DNA from: an uncultured Clostridia bacterium
Lineage (GTDB): Bacteria > Bacillota > Clostridia > Christensenellales > Borkfalkiaceae
DNA: 7,366 nucleotides
Assembly: GCA_947176445.1 (NCBI GenBank)
Contig: CAMWQK010000037.1
Span: 1 to 7,366, forward strand
Direction: 5' to 3'
Shown here: positions 1 to 6,465 of the stretch, piece by piece
Numbering within the stretch: the stretch's first letter is position 1
Layout: the number at the start of each line of letters is the position of its first letter
Translations under genes and position numbers: made by a program
Notes under the pieces: model-generated
Told to the model about the DNA's origin: nothing
The model's database searches: none
What the model saw: only the letters and a program-made list of their open reading frames with translations

Positions 1-285
1 CAGGCGGGAAGTTAAAATCGCCTTGTCGCTCGCTCTGCCCTCTCTGCGCTTGAACCCGGCGGGGATCTTGCCAATTGCATACATCTACTCTTCATAGTCC
101 ACCTGGAGGGGGAAGAAGTCCATGCCCTCACGCGGGGTTGCGGACATACATACGGTCACCATGACCGCCGTCTCGCCGCATCTTACGACGCAGGCACCGT
201 TCGCCTGCTCCGTGTACTTTCCCGTCTCAACGGTAACTTCTCTGCCGCCGACGGTAAATTTGAATTCTTTGTAGTTCTGTGTCAT
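1..285 (-). CDS. pnp: Polynucleotide phosphorylase (PNPase), N-terminal part, interrupted by an in-frame TAG; runs off the left edge
   Basis: PNPase degrades RNA from the 3' end using phosphate, giving nucleoside diphosphates, and works in the cytoplasm as a trimer often tied to the RNA degradosome. The 95 codons seen cover the start of the first RNase PH-like domain. Residues 1-66 match the family well: VETG, then EQANGACVVRCGETAVMVTV, then DFFPLQVDYEE. Codon 67 (85-87) is TAG, where the family has Lys or Arg (YEE-K/R-LYAVGKIP). The same frame then continues with MYAIGKIPAGF, KRREGRASDKAILTSRL to the edge, so the downstream part has been kept. The start ATG at 283-285 has AAGGAG (295-300) nine bases upstream. 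The next codon after TAG is ATG, so restart is possible, but the product would lack part of the folded domain. The gene lies downstream of rpsO, the usual order. Identity is very sure; whether a full protein is made is not. Confidence 0.92.
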
Positions 286-294
286 AAAAATTTA

Positions 295-300
295 CTCCTT
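295..300 (-). promoter_or_regulatory. Ribosome binding site of pnp
   Basis: AAGGAG on the minus strand, nine bases before the ATG at 283-285. It fixes the pnp start, and the protein begins with the expected MTQNYKEFKF just before the conserved first strand. Confidence 0.8.
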
Positions 301-350
301 ATCGCTCCTGATTTCTTTTCCCCAAACGCCACCTGACGTGAGAGGTTATA

Positions 351-380
351 CACAAAAAAGAGCGGACGAAACCGCTCTTT
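351..380 (-). terminator. Intrinsic terminator between rpsO and pnp
   Basis: On the minus strand a perfect 9-bp stem (AAAGAGCGG, 372-380 and 357-365 as arms) closes a six-base loop TTTCGT and runs straight into TTTTTTGTG. It begins 8 bases after the rpsO stop codon, so it should end most rpsO transcripts. pnp must then depend on read-through or on its own promoter; I see no convincing -35/-10 pair between the terminator and pnp. In Escherichia coli a terminator also lies between rpsO and pnp, so this arrangement is a known one. Confidence 0.9.
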
Positions 381-388
381 CAAGTTCC

Positions 389-643
389 TTACTTTCTGAG
401 GTCAAGCGCGGCAATGATAGCTCTGTAACGCTCGATATCCTTCGCTTTGAGGTAGTCCAAAAGACTGCGACGCTTACCGACCATCTTCAAAAGACCGCGG
501 CGGGAATGGTTGTCCTGCTTGTGAACTTTGAGGTGCTCGGTGAGGTGGTTGATACGCTCGGTGAGGAGCGCGATCTGAACCTCGGGCGAACCCGTGTCGC
601 CCTCGTGTGCTGCAAATTTTGCAATGATTTCTTTCTTTTCCAT
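389..643 (-). CDS. rpsO: 30S ribosomal protein S15
   Basis: S15 is a primary binding protein of the small ribosomal subunit. It binds 16S rRNA at the helix 20-22 three-way junction and nucleates assembly of the platform. The 84-residue product shows the whole family pattern: [17 protein letters not shown] (15-31), [20 protein letters not shown] (33-52), then the [11 protein letters not shown] segment (56-66) and the terminal LDLRK. S15 proteins usually have 85-90 residues; the slightly short N terminus ([10 protein letters not shown]) is normal for Clostridia. The ATG at 641-643 is preceded by GGAGG (653-657) at nine bases. The stop is TAA. The gene has its own strong promoter (729-757) and a leader of about 80 bases, and is followed by an intrinsic terminator and then pnp. 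S15 represses its own translation in several bacteria by binding the leader; a candidate structure is listed separately. Confidence 0.98.
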   Translation of the reverse strand: MEKKEIIAKFAAHEGDTGSPEVQIALLTERINHLTEHLKVHKQDNHSRRGLLKMVGKRRSLLDYLKAKDIERYRAIIAALDLRK

Positions 644-722
644 TTTATTTATCCTCCGATATGGAATTTATTCGCGTTGCGCCAGGGGAAACGTGGAGAA
701 TTCGTATCTCGTCGCGCACGTC
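644..722 (-). promoter_or_regulatory. rpsO leader with possible Shine-Dalgarno-sequestering fold (candidate S15 autoregulatory RNA)
   Basis: The leader from the predicted start near 722 to the ATG can form two competing structures. One is a 5' hairpin: ACGTG (717-721) with CACGT (691-695), continued inside by GAGA (707-710) with TCTC (696-699) after a six-base bulge. The other pairs TTCTCC (695-700) with the Shine-Dalgarno GGAGGA (652-657), six pairs including one G-U, which would hide the ribosome binding site. The two cannot form together. S15 leaders that control translation are known in several phyla and differ in structure, so this is a reasonable candidate, but I cannot match it to a described class. 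Confidence 0.4.
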
Positions 723-728
723 CTTATA

Positions 729-757
729 AGAATACCACAATTTTCTACCGTTGTCAA
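729..757 (-). promoter_or_regulatory. Sigma-A type promoter of rpsO
   Basis: TTGACA (752-757) and TATTCT (729-734) on the minus strand, separated by exactly 17 bases. The -35 is perfect and the -10 has five of six bases of TATAAT. The predicted transcription start is near 722, giving a leader of about 80 bases. The promoter lies after the terminator of the large gene, so rpsO is expressed independently of it. Confidence 0.85.
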
Positions 758-790
758 AGGATTTTACTTGCCTTATGATAATTTTCTTCA

Positions 791-828
791 AAAAGCGCAA
801 ATCCCCTCTGCTGAAATCCGCAGAGGGG
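791..828 (-). terminator. Intrinsic terminator of the large surface-protein gene
   Basis: A perfect 9-bp stem, CCCCTCTGC (820-828) with GCAGAGGGG (803-811), has an eight-base loop and begins six bases after the TAA stop. On the minus strand it is followed by ATTTGCGCTTTT, an interrupted U-tract. The other strand has TCTTTCTT after the stem, so it could also stop antisense transcripts. It isolates the large gene from rpsO. Confidence 0.75.
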
Positions 829-834
829 TCTTTC

Positions 835-3800
835 TTATACGTTCAGATCTTCGTATTGTTCAATGATTTCTTTGGACGCTTTCCTGTCCTTCCCGTGTTT
901 GATCCACATGATGAGGAAGATGATAAAGAGCAGCGTGAACAGGATCGTCAAGGCTACCTGGATCAGCGGGAAGTCCTCGGGCAAGCCTATCATGTTCGCC
1001 AGGGTGTTGCGCCCCGGCATGGTGAACGGCTGCTCGCTCTCCACCTCGTTCCCGTCTTTGTCCGTCGTAGTAAGCTCTACGCTATCCGCATGCTCGCCTT
1101 TGACGCTCACCGAGACTGTGTAATCCTTGCCCTTCGTGAGATCGTCCTTCGAGAGCTTGTTCCCGTCCGCGTCGAGGTACGTGTATTCGAGCCAGTCCTT
1201 ATACGCATCGGGTACGTTCACGATCGGCATTCCGTCCGCATCCGTATCCCACGCGCCCGTGAGTTTCAGCTTCTCGATTTCAAAGGTAAACTCGATCGGC
1301 GTCTTGTCGTTGTTCGTGCCGTCCCAATAGTAGTTGCCCGAAATCTTCACGATGACTTTGTAGCTGCCCGCTTTTGTCTGCGTAAAGTATTCCTTGTCTA
1401 CTTCCGTCTCGTTCCCCTCGCTATCCACCGCATACAACTTGACTGCATTCTGCGTGAGGAGTTGTTCGAGTCCATTCGGCAGGAAACTGTGTGCCGCACC
1501 GTCGTATACAACGCTCGTCGTCGCATTCGCCGTGGGCTTTGTGATCGGGTCGGGCGGGTTGCTCATATCCAGCATCAGGAAAGTCTTTTCCCTGTCTACC
1601 TCGTCGCTGGCGTAGTCAATCTCGATATTCTCCTCGTTGCCCGCACTCGGTACGACCGTCTGCTTGAACGCCTCGTTCATGTGGTTGATGAGCTCGCTCG
1701 CGGGCACGACGCTGCCGTCCTCACCCTCGTAGCGGTAATCGAGGAATCCCGTGGGATCCGCCGATACCTGCCAGGGACTGTTGCCGTCTCCCTGCCAACC
1801 CGATACCGTCACCTTCATCTTATTGATCGTGATCTGTGCCGAGTATACGGGCAACGTACCCTTCGCTCCGTTCTCGTTGAACTCCGTGTTCGGCGCATCG
1901 ATCAGCGCCACCGAAATCCCGTATCTGCCTGCGTCTTTGATCCCCGCAAGCGCTTCTTTGATCTGCTCGTCGGTAGGGTTCGCATTCGGGAACAGCGAAA
2001 CCGCCTCGTTCGTCCTGGTGTCGCGCTTCGTGAGCCCCGTCAGCGTGTAGTACATTCCAAAGCCCTCGGGATCCATTCCCGCATAGCTGAGGATATCCTG
2101 CCACTCGCCCGTGAACGTATGCGTGTTATCGCTCTTGGGCGTATTCACCTTTCTCGGGTCGATCTTCCAGCTTTGCTCCGAGCTCAACGGCTTGCCGTCC
2201 TCGTCCGAAGTGATAAAGCTCGGAATGTTGGAGAATGCAAAGTTCCCGCTTAAAGCCCCAAAGTCAACTTTTGCATTGTACGCGCCTACCGCGCCCTCTT
2301 TGTTGCCCGTATAGGTGAGGAGTGTTCCGTCGAGCCCGCTCTCCGCAAACATCTGCGCAAGCAGCTTCTCGTCGTCGTCCCCCTCTGCGTCTCCCTTCGG
2401 AAGTCCGATAAGAATGAGCTCGTGCTCTACGATCCCGTTCTCGTCCTTCGTGTACTGCAAAGGCTTCGTGGGATCGTACTCGACCTCGTTGCCGTCCTTG
2501 TCGATATATCCCCACTTCACCTGGCTTAAATCCAGCTGGAAGGGCTTGATCTCGAACTCGACATACTGTGCCGTCGTGTAGTAGTCCTCCGCGGCAGTAT
2601 CCGTCAACTGAATGACGATGACGTAAGCGCCCGCGTCCTTCGGCGCACCGCTCAGCTTGTCACCCAAGTGGTTCTCCGCAGAGGTGCTGTACTGATAATA
2701 TTCGACCGTGAAGTTATTCACCGAGAAGTTATTGCTCGTGCCCGCGATCAAAATACTCAGTTCGCCGTTGTTCGATCCGTCGTTTAAGACGCCGTGTTCC
2801 TTTCCGTCATACGTGAACGGCGCGCCGTTCAGCGTAACCTCTACGGGTGTTTTGTTGTCGCCCGTCATGAAGGTCTTGGCGCACAGCACCGTGTCACCGT
2901 TGACCGTGATCCCGCCCGTCTTATCTACGAGCTCGATTGCGTCCGTCCAAAGCGTCTTTCCGTCGGTGGATACTCCGTTCTTGACCTTCGCTACCACGTA
3001 GTAATTGTGCTCCGAGCCCGATACCGCTTCGATATCCGTGACCGCGCCGAGGTATTTCGCGGGATTTAACGGCTCGGTAGCCGTGCCGAGATCCCAGTAT
3101 TCGTACTCCACGCCCGAAACGTTTGCAAGAACGGGCACGTAGAAGATATTCGAACCGCCCGCGCCCTCCGGCGCAACGCTCCAGCTCGTGCTCGTGATCT
3201 CGATCTGCGCCTTGACAATGCTCCAGTTGAGTTTGAGCGCATCTACCGGCAATGCGTTGTAGTTCACCGTATCGTAGGTCACGCCCACGCACTCCGTCGT
3301 ATAGTTCCCGATGAACTTCTTCTTGTTCGTTCCGTTATACGCATTCGTCGGGTTGGTGATCGTCACGCCCGTCGGGAAGCCCGTCAGCGTCAGCGTATAG
3401 TTTTCGCCGTACCAGGGCACGCCGATATCGTCCGTTACTACGTTCCCTTCCGCGTCCAGATACTCCCACTTCAAATCCGTCGCATTCCACTGTACAGGAT
3501 AATTCTTGGGACTGCTCGGAAGGCTCCCCTGCGTCGTCGTATACTGCCATTTGAGATTGCTCAGGTCGATATCGCCCTTCTCGATCTCCCACGTGTACGT
3601 GACGTCGAACTCCGTCTGCCCCGCGACCTCGTACCCGTCCGCCACCTTCAAGGCGACCGTCGTCTTGTACGTGCCCGCGTTCGACGCCTTCTCGTTCTCG
3701 ATTCCGTTGTTATACTTACTCGTATCGATCGAGAGGTGTTTGTCTGCAAAGTCCGACTGATCCAGCGAGATCGTGTATACCACGCCCGCGTTCGAACTGT

Positions 3801-6315
3801 CTACTTTATACTTGAACTTGTTGGTGAGCGGTACCGCCTGCGCCGTGCCCGTGCCTTCCGTGTACTGCCACTGCGGCGTATACGAAACCGCCGACGCGCT
3901 GATATTCAGTTTTAAGCCCGTCACACCGTTGATCGTTGCGGGCAACGTATAGTTCGCATTGTGCGTTCCGCTCGTATCGAACTCGAATGAAACGGGATAC
4001 GAACCGACTGCATACGTACTGCCGGGGAATGCCGTGTTATCCAATACCGCCGTGTACGTACCGTCCCCGTTCGCCGTCGCCGTCACACTGCCCGTGAAAC
4101 TGCTGTCTCCATCCTTTGTAAACTTTAACTGCAAGCCGATGACGTCCGCGGCAATCTGCGGGCTCGCCGTATCATCTCCGTTATAGACCCCGCTGATCGT
4201 GAACGTTGCTTTATACGCCTCGTCCATCGCCCAGCCAAACGCACCGCTCGGCTCATCCGTCGTGTACGTGATCGCAAGCTCCTTCGGCTTGACCTTGAAG
4301 TCCGCCGTGTGATCTGTTTGCGAACCGTCCGTCCACTCATAGTTGACAATATCCTCTATGTGGAACGTTGCGGTATAATCGCCCGCGTCCCGCACCTTGA
4401 TGTCCAGCGTGCCGTCCGCCTTTTCCGTCTTCACAGGCGCATTCGGCGGCGGGCTCACCGTGCCGTTCACCTTTCGTGAGATCGTTGCCGACAGCGGATT
4501 GTTCGGATACGCAGCCGTCGCGGTTGCCGCTACGTTCGTATTCGGATAGTTCGGCGCGTTGAATATGAGATCTTCTCCGCTGTAATCCTTCAACGCCGCC
4601 GCACTTGTAAATTGCGGCTTGGTTAGCTGTTTCTTCTTGACGGTAAACTCTATTTTTGTCTCCGTCCTGTCGGTTGAAGCCGTGTTTTCGTTCCAGTAGT
4701 ATTTGCTGTTCGCAACGCCGTTGATGGTGCCCGTCTTGGTTTTGAGCGTGACCGTATACGTTCCCGCATCGGTGACCTTGACCTGCGTTGTGCTATCCCC
4801 CGTGCCTACCACCGATGGCGCAACCGTTCCGAGGCTCGCCTTCTTCGCGATATTCGATATATACATCTTGTTTGTATCGAAGTTCGTGAACGTCGTAAGA
4901 TCGATCGTCTGCTCCAAGCCGTTGTACGTGTAAGACGCAGACGCGGGCACTTCGGGGATATCGATGACCGATGCAGCTGCCTTCGTTAAGTTCAGATGCA
5001 ATGCAGGGCGAACACCGAGCGTTGCTGTATTTGAGTTACCCTTCGCAGTAAACCACCCCGAAAAAGAGATGTTATTCGTCGCGTTCAAAAAGTGCGTGGA
5101 ACGCGACCAAGCATCATCGTTCGAGAGCGCGATCAGCGGGTCGTTCCCCGTATGAGACGGAATCCCCCAAAGTCCGTACGCCCAGTTTGCAGTGGGACCG
5201 ACCGTATAGCCAAGCTCTGTGATAGAAGGCAACCACAGATAGTCGTTCTCCCACTCGTAGAAGTGTTCATAATTTGCAAGGCTGGGAAAAATATTTTGCG
5301 TATAGTAATTTCCCCAGTGTCCCGTGCCACCAATTGCACCTCTCTCCCATCCCTCACCAAATGAATTAGCATAAGTTGTGGAACTTAATCCGCCACCGTT
5401 CGGTTGCCCGTATACGTTCCAGAACTCCTCGTTTCTCTGCAACTCCATATATTTGGGCGCAACGAGGTAGTCGGTTAAACTCTTTTTCTGAATGACGTCT
5501 TTGGAGAGCGTGAACTGACTGTACACGTTGTTAATACGATCGGTCTGACTCACCGTGCCCGTGCGGTAAAGCGCCTCGTTGTTTGCGCTATATGTGGCAC
5601 TATTTCCTACAGCATATTTAATCGGCGTATCGCCGCCCGCATTCAGAACTTTCACGCGCACACTGCTCGTGGCGTAGATATTTTGCGGATAACCGCCCTT
5701 CGTCTCCCCCGCGCCGCTATGCCCTTCGGCAAACTTGTATTTTTGTGCAGAGTTTTCGGTTGCAAGGAGCGTTAAGATGAGGTCGGGCTTTGATCCGTCC
5801 GTCTTCATCGTGGTGTTGGTGGAAAGATAGACTGCCGCCCACTTCATACCGCCGAATTCTACGATGATGGGAGAGGGCGCAGTTGCTCCACCGCTCAGCG
5901 TCGTATAGTTCATGGAACGCTGCTGGGTGAGCGTACCGCCACCGCTGGATTCGCCTTTCTTCGTCACGCTCTGCGAAGAATTAACTTTGTTATAAACGTT
6001 TGCGTAAGTACCCTTGTCGGTAGAACCGCTGTTGGTCAAGATTTTGTCGTACAGCTTATTCAAGACGGCGCTATCGAATACCGCATCGTCCGTCCGCGTT
6101 GCATAATTGCTATACGTGAGCGAACCGATGGGCGTAGGCGTCGCCCCTGTTGTATATGCATCCGATTTTACATTCCCGTTATACGAAAACAGTCCTGCCA
6201 CACACAGCAAGACGCTTAAAAATACGATAAAAAGAGCATAACAAAGGCGCACCCGCTTACTTACCGATAACGAGTACCCCCCCCCTTGCGCTTTGTTGTT
6301 CAAACGTTTTCTCAT
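835..6315 (-). CDS. Giant membrane-anchored surface protein: DUF6273-like domain plus tandem Ig-like/MBG-like modules
   Basis: The 1826-residue protein has a basic N terminus (seven Lys/Arg in residues 1-23) and a hydrophobic helix at about 24-44, a signal peptide or membrane anchor; SDA at 51-53 is a possible but weak cleavage site. Residues about 150-445 resemble DUF6273: FGGMKWAAVYL (154-164), YEWENDYLWLPSITELG (353-369), DAWSRS (401-406) and GVRPALHLNL (434-443). From about 455 to 1765 follow some ten to twelve divergent beta modules resembling MBG/Ig-like repeats. They open with Y-(N/D)-G (464-466, 1169-1171, 1604-1606), carry AG-x-Y turns (DAGTY 517, DAGDY 643, NAGTY 879, DAGAY 1227, DAGRY 1461, KAGSY 1648), and are joined by strands such as EFTVKKK, TWEIEK and EFEIKP. 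A helix at 1783-1805 precedes KHGKDRK and a 21-residue charged tail. There is no LPXTG motif, so anchoring is by the membrane. AGGAG (6322-6326) lies six bases before the ATG. The gene has its own promoter and terminator. A G9 run falls in codons 11-13. No enzyme motif is visible; adhesion or envelope structure is a guess. Confidence 0.9.
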   Translation of the reverse strand: MRKRLNNKAQGGGYSLSVSKRVRLCYALFIVFLSVLLCVAGLFSYNGNVKSDAYTTGATPTPIGSLTYSNYATRTDDAVFDSAVLNKLYDKILTNSGSTDKGTYANVYNKVNSSQSVTKKGESSGGGTLTQQRSMNYTTLSGGATAPSPIIVEFGGMKWAAVYLSTNTTMKTDGSKPDLILTLLATENSAQKYKFAEGHSGAGETKGGYPQNIYATSSVRVKVLNAGGDTPIKYAVGNSATYSANNEALYRTGTVSQTDRINNVYSQFTLSKDVIQKKSLTDYLVAPKYMELQRNEEFWNVYGQPNGGGLSSTTYANSFGEGWERGAIGGTGHWGNYYTQNIFPSLANYEHFYEWENDYLWLPSITELGYTVGPTANWAYGLWGIPSHTGNDPLIALSNDDAWSRSTHFLNATNNISFSGWFTAKGNSNTATLGVRPALHLNLTKAAASVIDIPEVPASASYTYNGLEQTIDLTTFTNFDTNKMYISNIAKKASLGTVAPSVVGTGDSTTQVKVTDAGTYTVTLKTKTGTINGVANSKYYWNENTASTDRTETKIEFTVKKKQLTKPQFTSAAALKDYSGEDLIFNAPNYPNTNVAATATAAYPNNPLSATISRKVNGTVSPPPNAPVKTEKADGTLDIKVRDAGDYTATFHIEDIVNYEWTDGSQTDHTADFKVKPKELAITYTTDEPSGAFGWAMDEAYKATFTISGVYNGDDTASPQIAADVIGLQLKFTKDGDSSFTGSVTATANGDGTYTAVLDNTAFPGSTYAVGSYPVSFEFDTSGTHNANYTLPATINGVTGLKLNISASAVSYTPQWQYTEGTGTAQAVPLTNKFKYKVDSSNAGVVYTISLDQSDFADKHLSIDTSKYNNGIENEKASNAGTYKTTVALKVADGYEVAGQTEFDVTYTWEIEKGDIDLSNLKWQYTTTQGSLPSSPKNYPVQWNATDLKWEYLDAEGNVVTDDIGVPWYGENYTLTLTGFPTGVTITNPTNAYNGTNKKKFIGNYTTECVGVTYDTVNYNALPVDALKLNWSIVKAQIEITSTSWSVAPEGAGGSNIFYVPVLANVSGVEYEYWDLGTATEPLNPAKYLGAVTDIEAVSGSEHNYYVVAKVKNGVSTDGKTLWTDAIELVDKTGGITVNGDTVLCAKTFMTGDNKTPVEVTLNGAPFTYDGKEHGVLNDGSNNGELSILIAGTSNNFSVNNFTVEYYQYSTSAENHLGDKLSGAPKDAGAYVIVIQLTDTAAEDYYTTAQYVEFEIKPFQLDLSQVKWGYIDKDGNEVEYDPTKPLQYTKDENGIVEHELILIGLPKGDAEGDDDEKLLAQMFAESGLDGTLLTYTGNKEGAVGAYNAKVDFGALSGNFAFSNIPSFITSDEDGKPLSSEQSWKIDPRKVNTPKSDNTHTFTGEWQDILSYAGMDPEGFGMYYTLTGLTKRDTRTNEAVSLFPNANPTDEQIKEALAGIKDAGRYGISVALIDAPNTEFNENGAKGTLPVYSAQITINKMKVTVSGWQGDGNSPWQVSADPTGFLDYRYEGEDGSVVPASELINHMNEAFKQTVVPSAGNEENIEIDYASDEVDREKTFLMLDMSNPPDPITKPTANATTSVVYDGAAHSFLPNGLEQLLTQNAVKLYAVDSEGNETEVDKEYFTQTKAGSYKVIVKISGNYYWDGTNNDKTPIEFTFEIEKLKLTGAWDTDADGMPIVNVPDAYKDWLEYTYLDADGNKLSKDDLTKGKDYTVSVSVKGEHADSVELTTTDKDGNEVESEQPFTMPGRNTLANMIGLPEDFPLIQVALTILFTLLFIIFLIMWIKHGKDRKASKEIIEQYEDLNV
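6277..6285 (-). repeat. Run of nine G (minus strand) in codons 11-13 of the large surface gene; candidate phase-variation tract
   Basis: The minus strand reads CAA GGG GGG GGG TAC, coding Q10-G-G-G-Y14, in front of the membrane helix. With eight G the frame becomes GGT ACT CGT TAT CGG TAA, and with ten G it becomes GTA CTC GTT ATC GGT AAG TAA. A change of one base therefore truncates the protein at about 20 residues either way. Slipped-strand changes in such runs are a known on/off switch for surface proteins. A homopolymer read error is the other explanation to keep in mind. Confidence 0.7.
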
Positions 6316-6338
6316 GTTTTTCTCCTACATGTTAAAAC

Positions 6339-6359
6339 TGTATACTTTATTATTATACA
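6339..6359 (-). promoter_or_regulatory. Possible operator: inverted repeat TGTATA-N9-TATACA over the transcription start
   Basis: Two perfect 6-base arms separated by nine bases cover the predicted start of the large gene (about 6352) and touch the last base of the -10 box. The position would suit a repressor. The region is very AT-rich, so chance is a real possibility. Confidence 0.25.
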
Positions 6360-6387
6360 TTATATCACAACCAAAAATGTCCGTCAA
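6359..6387 (-). promoter_or_regulatory. Sigma-A type promoter with extended -10 for the large surface gene
   Basis: TTGACG (6382-6387) and a perfect TATAAT (6359-6364) on the minus strand are 17 bases apart, and TGA just before the -10 gives an extended -10 element. The start is predicted near 6352, leaving a leader of about 37 bases with AGGAG at 6322-6326. This is a strong promoter, so the giant gene is probably well expressed when the G run is in frame. Confidence 0.88.
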
Positions 6388-6397
6388 CAAATTTCAC

Positions 6398-6422
6398 AAA
6401 AAATGACCGCGTTGGCACAACG
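6398..6422 (-). terminator. Weak possible terminator after hemZ
   Basis: The minus strand has a short stem CGTTG-TGC-CAACG (6410-6422), then a six-base gap and TTTTTT (6398-6403). A 5-bp stem that is not directly next to the T run is poor, so termination here is uncertain. No better hairpin is seen between the hemZ stop and the next promoter. Confidence 0.25.
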
Positions 6423-6465
6423 TATCCCCGATTTTTGCCCGTTCTCTACTTATATTGAGCCGTTT

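Noticed and set aside
85..87. Genome-wide reassignment of TAG to an amino acid
   Set aside because: No other in-frame TAG is found in the full-length large gene, rpsO or the visible hemZ, about 2200 codons, so a local mutation or error explains it more simply.
344..349. TATAAC before pnp as a -10 box
   Set aside because: There is no acceptable -35 at 16-18 bases; the upstream bases are the terminator stem and T run.
338..778. Open frame of 146 codons on the plus strand over rpsO
   Set aside because: It is antisense to a certain ribosomal protein gene, spans its terminator and promoter, and has no domain or ribosome binding site.
950..1010. LPXTG-like sorting signal near the C terminus (GLPEDF at 1777-1782)
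   Set aside because: The Thr-Gly of the motif is missing and the motif lies directly against the helix; the tail after the helix is 21 residues with acidic charges, which fits a plain membrane anchor.
751..2253. Open frame of 500 codons on the plus strand opposite the 3' end of the large gene
   Set aside because: It has no ribosome binding site, its start lies across the rpsO promoter, and the product is an Arg/Val/Leu-rich string with no recognisable domain. It is explained as the antisense shadow of the real gene's codon pattern.
6199..6212. Possible lipoprotein signal (LLC at residues 36-38 of the large protein)
   Set aside because: The residue before the Cys is Leu rather than Gly, Ala or Ser, and the Cys lies inside the hydrophobic helix, so it is not a lipobox.
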